In this document: piece by piece, positions 8,776-16,399 of the stretch
How the letters are laid out: each line of letters opens with the position of its first letter
How positions within the stretch are numbered: position 1 is the stretch's first letter
DNA from: Isosphaeraceae bacterium
Lineage (GTDB): Bacteria > Planctomycetota > Planctomycetia > Isosphaerales > Isosphaeraceae
DNA: 33,598 bases
Assembly: GCA_025356435.1 (NCBI GenBank)
Contig: JANXSY010000285.1
Span: 1 to 33,598, forward strand
Direction: 5' to 3'
The notes under the pieces: generated by a model
The model's input: the letters and a program-made list of their open reading frames with translations, nothing else
Told to the model about the DNA's origin: nothing
The model's database searches: none
Position numbers and translations under genes: made by a program

Positions 8776-8812
8776 AAAAAGAAAGACCCACAAACCGAAA
8801 AGTTTGCGGGTC
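8776..8812 (-). terminator. rho-independent terminator of the tRNA-Pro unit
   Basis: Arms at 8785-8795 and 8802-8812 form an 11-bp stem with one A/C mismatch and a 6-base loop. Read on the minus strand, it is followed at once by TTTCTTTTT (8784 down to 8776). It lies about 90 bases downstream of the tRNA-Pro on the same strand. Confidence 0.85.
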
Positions 8813-8899
8813 CTGTTCATAACAACGAAGATCAGCAAACCGACCGATCTGGTACAGGACCGATCGTCCACAACTCGTTGTCTTGCTTCGATTGAAAAG

Positions 8900-8974
8900 T
8901 CGGGGCGACAGGATTCGAACCTGCGACCTCTAGACCCCCAGTCTAGCGCGCTAGCCAAACTGCGCTACGCCCCG
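8900..8974 (-). tRNA. tRNA-Pro (anticodon GGG)
   Basis: The minus strand folds into a full cloverleaf of 75 bases. The acceptor CGGGGCG pairs with CGCCCCG. The D-arm is GCGC...GCGC. The anticodon stem CTAGA/TCTAG encloses the loop CTGGGGG, giving anticodon GGG, and the T-arm is GCAGG-TTCGAAT-CCTGT. The discriminator base is A. The C1-G72 pair and the overall sequence are typical of bacterial tRNA-Pro. No CCA is encoded (ACTT follows), so CCA must be added after transcription. The gene stands alone with its own promoter and terminator. Confidence 0.97.
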
Positions 8975-9012
8975 TGTTGTTCACTGTTGCTTCCAACAGA
9001 GTACAACGGCAG

Positions 9013-9040
9013 ATTGTAAGATCTCAGCTCAAACTGTCAA
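9013..9040 (-). promoter_or_regulatory. sigma70-type promoter of tRNA-Pro
   Basis: On the minus strand TTGACA (9040-9035), a perfect -35 box, is followed after 16 bases by TACAAT (9018-9013). The expected start point falls about 30 bases before the mature tRNA 5' end at 8974, leaving a short leader for RNase P removal. Confidence 0.75.
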
Positions 9041-9119
9041 GGCATCTTCTCGATTAGGGGCGGAGTCGAACGTCATTTTGACAGCTAAAGAGACGTCTGA
9101 AGACAGATTTCGATCGCAT

Positions 9120-9132
9120 TGGACATTGTCCA
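9120..9132. promoter_or_regulatory. operator-like palindrome in the ilvD/tRNA-Pro spacer
   Basis: TGGACATTGTCCA is an inverted repeat with 6-base arms around one central T, 154 bases before the ilvD ATG. A second small palindrome, AGACGTCT, lies at about 9091-9098. The rest of the 311-base spacer (8975-9285) shows the tRNA promoter and no further gene. The regulator is unknown, and chance cannot be excluded. Confidence 0.3.
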
Positions 9133-9285
9133 TTAATCTCGGCGGGAACGGTTCTGTCTTTCATTGAGAACCTCCGGCCTGCTTGTGGAACCTTTGGGAG
9201 AGCCGCTAGCATGTGAGGATCTTCAATCAGACGGCCAACGGCAGGTCGTCGATGACATATAAGAAACGGGCTAAGGTGAGTGCCT

Positions 9286-11190
9286 ATGTCTACCGAACAG
9301 AATCCGCCATCGATGCGATCCGACACCATCAAACGCGGCGACTCCCGGGCCGCCCATCGCAGCCTACTGAGGGCGACGGGGGTCGGGGAGGGGGACTGGA
9401 ACAAGCCGTTCATCGCGATTTGCAATAGTCATATTGATATCATCCCTGGACACGTCCATCTCCAGGCCGTCGGGAACTACGTCAAAGAGTGCGTCCGGGC
9501 AGCGGGCGGCGTGCCGTTCATCTTCAACACGATCGGCGTTGATGACGGTATCGCGATGGGGCACGCGGGGATGAAATACTCCTTGCCTTCTCGCGAGATC
9601 ATTGCCGATAGCGTCGAGACAGTCATCGAGGCCCACCGGTTCGACGGGATGATCTGCATCCCGAACTGCGACAAGATTGTTCCTGGCATGTTCATGGGCG
9701 CGATGCGTTGCAATATTCCGACCGTCTTCGTCTCGGGCGGGCCGATGGAGGCGGGGGAGACTGCGGACGGCAAACCGATCGACCTTATCGATGCGTTTGT
9801 CGCCGGGGTGAAGCGGCAAAGCGGCCAGATTTCGGCAGAGGAACTGGAGGAGATCGAGAAGGCCGCCTGCCCGACGTGCGGAAGTTGTTCGGGCATGTTC
9901 ACCGCGAATAGCATGAATTGCCTCGCCGAGGCTCTGGGAATGGCCCTGCCTGGCAACGGCACGATTTTGGCGACTTCCGCCGATCGAAAGACGCTCTACA
10001 ATGCCGCAGCGCAGCGGGTCGTCCTGATGGCAAAGGACTTCGGACGCCTCGGGGAGGGGCATGGGCTCACACCGCGCGAGATCGCCACCAAGGAGGCGTT
10101 CGACAACGCGATGATCCTCGACATGGCGATGGGGGGTAGCACGAACACCGTGCTTCATATCCTGGCGATCGCCCACGAGGCGGGCGTGCCGTTCACCCTT
10201 GACGATATTCGGGCGTTGAGCCACAAAACCCCCAACGTGTGCAAGGTCTCGCCGTCGAGTAGCTATCATATTCAGGATGTGGCCCGGGCTGGTGGTATCC
10301 ACACGATCCTCGGGGAAATCACGAGGTGTCGTCCCGGGCTGCTCAAGCTCGATTGCCCCACTGTTACCGGCAAGACGCTCGGCCAGAACATCCTCGAATA
10401 CGACATCCGGTCGAATCAGACGGTCGACGCGGCCAAGCTGTTAAGCCGGGTCCGCGCGGGCAAGGAGCGGTCGAGCGAGGCTTGGACTGTGCCGAGCGTC
10501 GCCAGAGGCGGGACCGGCGTCGAGTCACTCGCGGTTCTGGAGTCCGAAGGGGAGGAATCGACAACGGGACGGGATACGGACGGTTTCGATCCCTTCGACG
10601 TCATCCGGACCGGCGACCATGCCTATTCGCAGGAGGGTGGGTTGTCGATCCTCTACGGCAACCTGGCCCCCAACGGCGCGGTTGTGAAGACAGCGGGGGT
10701 CGATCCGAAGATGCTCCGCCACACCGGTCCGGCCGTGATTTTCGAGAGCGAGATCGACGCCTATAACGGGATCGTCTTCGGCAAGGTCAAAGAGGGCGAT
10801 GTCGTCGTCATCCGTTACGAAGGACCCAAGGGTGGTCCCGGGATGCAAGAAATGCTCGCGCCGACGACCGCCATCAAGGGAGTCGGGCTGGGGGACAAGT
10901 GCGCGCTCGTGACCGACGGCCGCTTCTCGGGCGGGACGGCCGGGGCATCGATCGGGCATGTCAGCCCCGAGGCGGCTGTTGGAGGGCCGATTGCCCTGGT
11001 CCGCGAGGGAGATGTGGTCGAGATTGACATACCCGCCGGGAGGCTCAATGTCCAGATTTCGGACGAGGAGCTGGCCATCCGTCGGGCATCTTGGATTCCT
11101 CCCGCGCCGAAGCATACACGCGGCTATCTGGCCCGTTATGCCAAGCTGGCCACCAGCGCGGACACCGGTGCGATCTTGAAGTGGGATTGA
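9286..11190 (+). CDS. ilvD: dihydroxy-acid dehydratase
   Basis: IlvD catalyses the dehydration of 2,3-dihydroxy-isovalerate and 2,3-dihydroxy-3-methylvalerate in valine, leucine and isoleucine synthesis, using an iron-sulfur cluster. The product is 634 residues, slightly longer than the usual 550-620. I chose ATG 9286 because AAGGTGAG ends 5 bases before it; a GTG at 9280 is in frame but lies inside that site. Cluster and active-site blocks are all present: [13 protein letters not shown] (Cys near 46), [19 protein letters not shown] (Cys near 128), and [18 protein letters not shown] (near 195-201). The C-terminal swivelling domain includes [20 protein letters not shown]. The gene stands alone and ends 12 bases before a perfect hairpin. 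The identification is very sure. Confidence 0.98.
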   Translation: MSTEQNPPSMRSDTIKRGDSRAAHRSLLRATGVGEGDWNKPFIAICNSHIDIIPGHVHLQAVGNYVKECVRAAGGVPFIFNTIGVDDGIAMGHAGMKYSLPSREIIADSVETVIEAHRFDGMICIPNCDKIVPGMFMGAMRCNIPTVFVSGGPMEAGETADGKPIDLIDAFVAGVKRQSGQISAEELEEIEKAACPTCGSCSGMFTANSMNCLAEALGMALPGNGTILATSADRKTLYNAAAQRVVLMAKDFGRLGEGHGLTPREIATKEAFDNAMILDMAMGGSTNTVLHILAIAHEAGVPFTLDDIRALSHKTPNVCKVSPSSSYHIQDVARAGGIHTILGEITRCRPGLLKLDCPTVTGKTLGQNILEYDIRSNQTVDAAKLLSRVRAGKERSSEAWTVPSVARGGTGVESLAVLESEGEESTTGRDTDGFDPFDVIRTGDHAYSQEGGLSILYGNLAPNGAVVKTAGVDPKMLRHTGPAVIFESEIDAYNGIVFGKVKEGDVVVIRYEGPKGGPGMQEMLAPTTAIKGVGLGDKCALVTDGRFSGGTAGASIGHVSPEAAVGGPIALVREGDVVEIDIPAGRLNVQISDEELAIRRASWIPPAPKHTRGYLARYAKLATSADTGAILKWD

Positions 11191-11202
11191 GCGCAACTAA
11201 CC

Positions 11203-11245
11203 GCTCACAAAGCTCCCTCTCGTGGGGAGGGGGAGCTTTGTGAGC
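11203..11245. terminator. perfect 15-bp hairpin between convergent genes, probable bidirectional terminator
   Basis: Arms GCTCACAAAGCTCCC (11203-11217) and GGGAGCTTTGTGAGC (11231-11245) are exact inverted repeats around a 13-base loop. The hairpin lies 12 bases after the ilvD stop and 16 bases before the end of the opposing gene. There is no proper T-tract on either side, so it may act by blocking read-through or protecting 3' ends rather than as a classical intrinsic terminator. Confidence 0.7.
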
Positions 11246-11261
11246 CGCTCTATATCAACCT

Positions 11262-11945
11262 CTAAACGTCGATGCCAAGCCGATAGCGCAATTCTTCAAA
11301 CTGCTCGCGGTAGACGTCGTCGGTCGAGTGGAGATGCTCAGCCTCGGAGATGAACTTGAGAGTGTCGTCGCGTTTGAGACCGAAGTCTTTGAGGACTTCT
11401 TCAAACGGTTCAAGATCTTGGGCATAGACGAAGAGCAACTTGTGCTCGTCGAACTGCACCTCCATCGGGCCGTGCGGATTGAGAGCGGCGAGGCCGGTAC
11501 AGCCGTCATTCAGAAGAAGCGTCTCGTAGTCGTAGAGTGTGCTCTTGAGGATGACCGTGTCGATGTGCTCGCGATAGAGATCTGAGTGCGACCCGGGTTC
11601 GGTCTCGTGGGACGACTCCATGACGACATCGACCTCATCGCCCAGAGGCGTGAGCAGGTCTATGAGGACGTCGAAGAGGCGTTCCGAAGAGACCGAGGCT
11701 GCAAGCACGGGCATTGTCGAGCCCGTCTCAGGGTCGCGATAGACGTCACGGCGGTAGCCCTCTCGCGGGACGACTTCGAGGCCGTAAGAGGGTCGCACGG
11801 CGTCAGTCAGCGCGAAATTTCCATAACGACCGACGCGGAGATGAGCATCCAACTGCTCTTGGTTGAGGTCATCAAAACTTGTACGGGGCATACGACTCGT
11901 ATTGGTGCGAAGCACCCGCTCGAGGAAGCGTTGAAACAAGCTCAT
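11262..11945 (-). CDS. conserved-looking hypothetical protein, convergent to ilvD
   Basis: I do not recognise this 227-residue protein. ATG 11945 (MSLFQRFLERVLRTNTSR) is the likely start; a TTG at 11993 would add 16 residues of unlikely sequence. The composition is acidic and soluble, with no signal peptide or membrane segment. Notable stretches are VLAASVSSERLFDVLIDLLT, the acidic strand GDEVDVVMESSHE, the block EHIDTVILKSTLYDYETLLL, then NPHGPMEVQFDEHKLLFVYA, and a C-terminal helical part SEAEHLHSTDDVYREQFEEL. Alternating strand and helix blocks suggest an alpha/beta globular protein. Codon use is like that of the neighbours, so it appears native. An AGGGG lies about 10 bases upstream of the ATG. 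No function is proposed. Confidence 0.8.
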   Translation of the reverse strand: MSLFQRFLERVLRTNTSRMPRTSFDDLNQEQLDAHLRVGRYGNFALTDAVRPSYGLEVVPREGYRRDVYRDPETGSTMPVLAASVSSERLFDVLIDLLTPLGDEVDVVMESSHETEPGSHSDLYREHIDTVILKSTLYDYETLLLNDGCTGLAALNPHGPMEVQFDEHKLLFVYAQDLEPFEEVLKDFGLKRDDTLKFISEAEHLHSTDDVYREQFEELRYRLGIDV

Positions 11946-12704
11946 GGGAAAGGGACCCCTCCTACCGCAACGATACAGATGGGATGATTGCAAGGAACCT
12001 CGGTCACCGCGTCGGACGTCGTTAGAAACGGATCAACCCTTGCGGGCAGATCGATCCCCAACCTGAGCCATCCCAAGGACCCGCCCGACACCGCGCCCGT
12101 GGGGCCTAGACCCACCTCGGGGACGGTCGCCTTTCCGTTGGCACCGCTTCAATGTCGCTCTTCAATATATAACACGCTCGCCGAAAGAAACCCGCTCAGG
12201 GTGCAAAACAAAGTGGAGATAAATCAGAGGGCGGGCCGATGGAGAGATGAAAGAAGAGTCTCATTCCTTGAATTGTCGTGAACGACCCCGTTGGTGTGGA
12301 ACGCTAGGCAGAGAGCAACCTCCGTGCCTAATCCCACGTGAGAGTGTCTCGTGGTTCGCCTGGACGGTGTCTCGCCTGGACTTGAATCTTTTTCTCCTAA
12401 ATTGCGACGCGCCGGCTGAGGCGTCGTCCTTACAACTCTTAGTACCCTATTTTGTAGATCCACCGTTCGAGCACGAGAAGGGTAGACGCTTTTTTTCGAC
12501 TCAATGATTCGAGAATTCAACTCTCGCGCCCACTCTGAGGATTGATGCTGGGGAATACGGGCGAAGTCGGTTGTTTCTCGATGATGCTCGATCCCGCAGT
12601 CGTCGCCTCTATCGTCAAGGGTTGCTATACTGGCCGAAAGTGAGGTTGTGAGGGGACTGCGGTGCAACCCCCCCACGTACCGGACACCTGGGGATCGCAT
12701 TGTC
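11946..12704. other. 759-base spacer between divergent genes, no gene seen
   Basis: No convincing coding frame or RNA gene is visible on either strand; the frames here have poor composition. It must hold the promoters of the hypothetical gene (minus) and of the dipeptidase operon (plus). An AT-rich patch at 12165-12175 (ATATATAA-like) is a possible promoter core. A 10-base direct repeat TCGCCTGGAC occurs at 12356-12365 and 12372-12381. Confidence 0.5.
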
Positions 12705-14081
12705 ATGGCCATCGATCGAGTTATTACTTTTCTCGACGCCCATCGAAGCGTCTTTGAAGAACAGCTCAAGACGCTTCTCCGCATCCCGAGCGTCAGCGCT
12801 CAGTCCGAGCGAGATAATGATACCCGCGCCGCGGCCGAATTCGTCCGAAAAGACCTGGCGACGATCGGATTGAACGAAGTCGCCCTCATCGAGACGAAAC
12901 GACATCCCCTCGTTTACGCCGAGTGGCTCGACGCCCCGGGCCAACCGACGATCTTGATCTACGGTCATTACGACGTCCAACCGGCGGAGCCCCTTGAACC
13001 TTGGAATCAGCCTGACCCGTTTGAGCCGGTAATCCGAGATGGAAACATTTACGCCCGAGGCGCGACAGACGACAAAGGCCAAATGTTCACCCATCTCAAG
13101 GCACTTGAAGGCTGGATGAAGACGGTCGGCTCGCTGCCGATCAACGTCAAGGTGCTGATCGAGGGGGAGGAGGAGATCGGCGGCAAGAACCTGGAGATAT
13201 TTGTCGCCGAGAATCGAGAAAAGCTCGCCTGCGACTACGTGGTGATCTCCGACACCAGCCAGTTCGCTCTCGGCCTGCCCGCGATCACATACGGTCTTAA
13301 GGGCCTTGCCTACTTCGAATTGATCGTCCACGGCGCGAAGACAGACCTCCACTCGGGGATGTTCGGAGGGGCGGTCGCCAACCCCCTCAACGTCCTGGCG
13401 ACGATCCTTGCCAGCCTCATGGGACCGGACGGCAAGGTCCGCATCGAAGGGTTCTACGACCCCGTCCGACCGCTCCTGGATTGGGAACGCGCTGACTTCG
13501 CCAAGCTCCCGTTCTCCGAAGCGGAGTTTCAGGCAAAACTCGGTGTGACCTCGCTGGTCGGTGAGGAGGGTTACACCACCCTCGAACGCAAGTGGGCCAG
13601 GCCAACCTGCGACGTGCATGGGCTTTACGGGGGATATTCGGGCGAAGGCCCCAAGACGGTCCTTCCTTGCAAGGCCGGTGCGAAGCTCAGCTTCCGGCTC
13701 GTCCCAGACCAAGACCCGCTCGCCGTCGCCGAGCAGTTCAAGGCGCATGTGGCGAAGGTCTGCCCGCCTGGCGTGACCTATGAGATCAAAGAGCATCACG
13801 GTGCCCCCGCCGTGCTCGTGGGTGTGGACAGTCCTGGCGTGCATGCGGCCGTCCGCGCCATAGAGGCGGGGTTTGGCACCCGGCCCATTTTCATGCGGGA
13901 GGGAGGGTCGATCCCCGTCGTCGGACTCTTCAAGACGCAACTCGGGGTCGACACCCTGCTCCTCGGCTGGGGTCAGGATGACGACAACCTCCACGGGCCA
14001 AACGAGAAGTTCTCCCTCGACGACTTCCATCGGGGAATCAAGGCAAGTGCCCACCTGCTGGCGGAGTTCACGAGAGACTGA
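12705..14081 (+). CDS. M20-family zinc dipeptidase
   Basis: A cytoplasmic metallopeptidase of 458 residues, the usual length for M20 dipeptidases (carnosinase/ArgE/DapE superfamily). ATG 12705 (MAIDRVITFLDAHR) fits family N-termini; the open frame extends upstream to 12648 only as poor sequence, and GGGGA precedes the ATG. The metal-binding and catalytic blocks are intact: YGHYDVQP (His and Asp), RGATDDKGQ (bridging Asp), EGEEEIG (catalytic Glu and metal Glu) and VISDTSQFA. The dimerisation lid follows at about residues 190-330 (KGLAYFELIVHGAKTDLHSG). The C-terminus has EGGSIPVV and the late His in DNLHGPNEKF. It probably cleaves dipeptides or related N-acyl amino acids; the exact substrate is open. 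It leads a plus-strand cluster that continues with the winged-helix/PIN genes and serS. Confidence 0.93.
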   Translation: MAIDRVITFLDAHRSVFEEQLKTLLRIPSVSAQSERDNDTRAAAEFVRKDLATIGLNEVALIETKRHPLVYAEWLDAPGQPTILIYGHYDVQPAEPLEPWNQPDPFEPVIRDGNIYARGATDDKGQMFTHLKALEGWMKTVGSLPINVKVLIEGEEEIGGKNLEIFVAENREKLACDYVVISDTSQFALGLPAITYGLKGLAYFELIVHGAKTDLHSGMFGGAVANPLNVLATILASLMGPDGKVRIEGFYDPVRPLLDWERADFAKLPFSEAEFQAKLGVTSLVGEEGYTTLERKWARPTCDVHGLYGGYSGEGPKTVLPCKAGAKLSFRLVPDQDPLAVAEQFKAHVAKVCPPGVTYEIKEHHGAPAVLVGVDSPGVHAAVRAIEAGFGTRPIFMREGGSIPVVGLFKTQLGVDTLLLGWGQDDDNLHGPNEKFSLDDFHRGIKASAHLLAEFTRD

Positions 14082-14105
14082 GTGAATCGACCGGAGACTG
14101 GTACA

Positions 14106-14534
14106 ATGATGACCTTGAGCCCGATCGAGCGAGCCGTGCTCAGTGCGACCGCGAAAGGTCCCGAAACGTTCGAGGTGATCTATCAGAATCTCCATGCGGC
14201 CCCGACGGCGACACCGCTCGCCGATACGGCTGAGGCCGTACAATCCCTAATCCAGAAGGGGCTATTGGAACTCCTTCCTGATCCGATCAAAATCTCCTCT
14301 TCGGCCGGCGTCTCGCTTGATGCGATTCCCATCTGGAGGGCTCCGATCGAGGCGACATCGCGCGGACGCGAGGTATTATCGGAGTTGCGTCCGAGTGGTG
14401 CGGCTTGGCCGAGGGGAGAACGAGCGAGGTTGGGCATGTTCGAGGGGCAGTTGGCAGATATTCCCATCGAAGTCTTCAAAGAAAATCGACGAGAGATGTC
14501 GCCTCGATATTCCCGAGAATTGACCGATGAGTGA
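14106..14534 (+). CDS. putative winged-helix antitoxin paired with a PIN toxin
   Basis: A 142-residue protein I do not recognise by name. ATG 14106 has GGAG 9 bases upstream. The N-terminal ~75 residues look like a winged helix-turn-helix: LSPIERAVLSATAKGPETFE followed by a recognition-helix-like TAEAVQSLIQKGLLELL. Around residues 75-95 a wing-like segment reads PIWRAPIEATSRGREVLSEL. The C-terminal ~35 residues (MFEGQLADIPIEVFKENRREM) form a separate amphipathic tail, as expected of a toxin-binding region. The stop overlaps the PIN-domain gene by 8 bases, indicating translational coupling. Two-domain DNA-binding and neutralising layout plus the overlap suggest an antitoxin that represses its own operon. 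It is larger than the classic VapB antitoxins (70-90 residues). The role is inferred from context. Confidence 0.6.
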   Translation: MMTLSPIERAVLSATAKGPETFEVIYQNLHAAPTATPLADTAEAVQSLIQKGLLELLPDPIKISSSAGVSLDAIPIWRAPIEATSRGREVLSELRPSGAAWPRGERARLGMFEGQLADIPIEVFKENRREMSPRYSRELTDE

Positions 14535-14922
14535 GGTTGTCGCCGACACGCATGCGATCGTCTGGTTTCTCCATTTCCCTACTCGTCTCTCTCGCCCGGC
14601 GACGGCCGCATTGGACGCGGCCTCCAGAGGCAGGATCTACATATCCGCGATCACACTCGTAGAGATCGCTTATCTTGTCGAAAAGGGTCGGCTCGCCGAA
14701 ATCGTCTTCGATCAGTTGAGCGAAGCCGTGGATGACCCGGCAAGCGGTATTATCGCGGTGCCGGTTACGGTGGGGATATCCCGTTCTCTCCGAAGCATCT
14801 CGCGAAAGCTCATTCCAGATATGCCCGATCGGATCATCGCGGCGACCGCGCTCCATATGGGGCTTTCCCTGGTAACGGCCGATTCCCAGATTCAATCGTC
14901 GGGCATCGCGACCATTTGGTGA
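14527..14922 (+). CDS. PIN-domain ribonuclease, VapC-like toxin
   Basis: A 131-residue single-domain PIN protein, the normal length for VapC toxins, which are Mg2+-dependent endoribonucleases often acting on tRNA or rRNA. The four acidic active-site residues are present: Asp7 (VVADTHAIVWFL), Glu46 (ISAITLVEIAYLVEKGRL), Asp101 (PDRIIAATALH) and Asp119 (LVTADSQI). The start ATG 14527 lies inside the end of the preceding gene (8-base overlap). The gene ends 11 bases before serS starts, so the pair sits within what otherwise looks like a dipeptidase-serS transcription unit. Intact motifs argue for an active toxin. The target cannot be told from sequence. Confidence 0.85.
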   Translation: MSEVVADTHAIVWFLHFPTRLSRPATAALDAASRGRIYISAITLVEIAYLVEKGRLAEIVFDQLSEAVDDPASGIIAVPVTVGISRSLRSISRKLIPDMPDRIIAATALHMGLSLVTADSQIQSSGIATIW

Positions 14923-14933
14923 AGGTAGGATTC

Positions 14934-16235
14934 ATGCTCGACTTGAGATTTGTCGTCGACCACGCGGACGAGGTGAAGGCTAACTGCCGGAACCGCAACG
15001 CTCCCATCGGGTTGGAGGACGCAATTGATTATATTAAACACGTCGAGGCCCAACGACGAGGAATATTATTTGATCTAGAAGATCTACGCCGACAGCAGAA
15101 TATCAATGCGCAAGCGATGAGCAAGGAGAAAGATCCGGAGCAGCGCAGCACTTATATTGCAGAAGGCAAGCGTCTTAAAACAGAGATCGTTGGGATGGAA
15201 GCCGGTCTTACGCCCATTGACACTCGCCTCCGGGCAGAATTGAATCGCCTCCCCAACCTCACCCACCCCGACACCCCGATTGCTCCGACAGAAGATGGGA
15301 GCGTCGAGCTGCGAAAGGTGGGAACGCCCCGGGTGTTCGACTTCAAGGCGAAGGACCACGTCGAGATCGGCAAGGTCCTCGACCTGATCGACTTCGAGGC
15401 CGGCGGTAAGGTGTCGGGAACCGGTTTCTACTTCCTCAAGAATGACGCGGTGCTGCTCGAACTGGCCCTCCAGATGTTCGCGATCCGCAAGCTCGTGGCA
15501 AACGGATTCACGCCGATCATCACGCCCGACCTGGCACGCGTGTCCATTCTCGAAGGGATCGGATTCAACCCACGCGGGGCCGAGACCCAGATCTATTCGG
15601 TCGCGGACACCGAACTCTGCCTTATCGGGACCGCCGAGATCACCCTGGGCGGGATGCACGCCGATGAGATTATCGACGAGGCCAAGCTCCCGCTCAAATA
15701 CGTCGGCCTCTCGCACTGCTTCCGGACCGAGGCGGGCGCGGCAGGGAGGGCGAGCCGAGGGCTCTATCGGGTCCACCAGTTCACCAAGATCGAGATGTTT
15801 GCCTTCACCGAGGGTTCGCTCGAAGCCTCGGGGGCGATGCACTTGGAGCTGTTGCGGATCGAGGAAGAGATTTTCACCGAGTTGGGCATCCCCTATCGTG
15901 TGCTCGACATCTGCTCGGGCGACCTCGGCGGCCCGGCCTATCGCAAGTTTGACCTCGAAGCCTGGATGCCTGGTCGAGGCGCGTCGGGCGAATACGGTGA
16001 GGTGACGAGCACCTCTGACTGCACCGATTATCAGGCCAGACGCCTCAACATTCGTTACAAGCCGACCGGCCAAAAGGGGACGCGATTCGTCCACACGCTG
16101 AACGGCACGGCTGTCGCCCTCAGCAGGGCGATGATCGCGGTCCTAGAGAATTATCAGAGGGCCGATGGCCTCGTCGACGTGCCCGCCGTCCTTCGCCCCT
16201 TTATGGGTAAGGACGTCATCGGAGCGACCGTTTAA
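14934..16235 (+). CDS. serS: serine-tRNA ligase
   Basis: SerRS charges tRNA-Ser (and tRNA-Sec) with serine in the cytoplasm; it is a class II aminoacyl-tRNA synthetase of 433 residues, the usual size. ATG 14934 (MLDLRFVVDHADEVKANC) matches family N-termini and has AGGTAGGA just upstream; an in-frame upstream start would overlap the PIN gene. The tRNA-binding coiled coil covers about residues 30-105. Motif 2 is CFRTEAGAAGRASRGLYRVH and motif 3 is NGTAVALSRAMIAVLENYQ. Other family blocks include TGFYFLKNDAVLLELALQMF, LIGTAEI and EVTSTSDCTDYQARRLNIRY. The gene is intact. It follows the PIN toxin gene by 11 bases and may be co-transcribed with it. Confidence 0.98.
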   Translation: MLDLRFVVDHADEVKANCRNRNAPIGLEDAIDYIKHVEAQRRGILFDLEDLRRQQNINAQAMSKEKDPEQRSTYIAEGKRLKTEIVGMEAGLTPIDTRLRAELNRLPNLTHPDTPIAPTEDGSVELRKVGTPRVFDFKAKDHVEIGKVLDLIDFEAGGKVSGTGFYFLKNDAVLLELALQMFAIRKLVANGFTPIITPDLARVSILEGIGFNPRGAETQIYSVADTELCLIGTAEITLGGMHADEIIDEAKLPLKYVGLSHCFRTEAGAAGRASRGLYRVHQFTKIEMFAFTEGSLEASGAMHLELLRIEEEIFTELGIPYRVLDICSGDLGGPAYRKFDLEAWMPGRGASGEYGEVTSTSDCTDYQARRLNIRYKPTGQKGTRFVHTLNGTAVALSRAMIAVLENYQRADGLVDVPAVLRPFMGKDVIGATV

Positions 16236-16399
16236 GACAGTTCAAGGCGAACGCAGACCGAATAGGACGAGTCTGGCTCTTGCAAAAAAGTCGACTCGCC
16301 CGGAGATAGATAGAGTGCCGATCAACTCGACCCCGATCGATTGCTTATGAAGAGTCCTGACCTTTACTCCACCAGGTTTCCCCTCCAGGAGAACGGCTG

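Noticed and set aside
8804..9019. Short plus-strand open frame reading SGRQDSNLRPLDPQSSALAK
   Set aside because: It is the well-known false translation across the antisense of a tRNA gene, here tRNA-Pro.
12224..12784. Minus-strand open frame of 186 codons across the spacer before the dipeptidase
   Set aside because: Composition is poor (Arg/Ser-rich), there is no plausible start or ribosome site, and it overlaps the dipeptidase N-terminus.
12615..14243. A 542-codon open frame on the minus strand
   Set aside because: It lies opposite the intact M20 dipeptidase, with no recognisable motif.
16236..16399. Mg2+ riboswitch (M-box) before mgtE
   Set aside because: The 164-base gap shows no recognisable conserved core, only a weak CGAGTC/GACTCG pairing.
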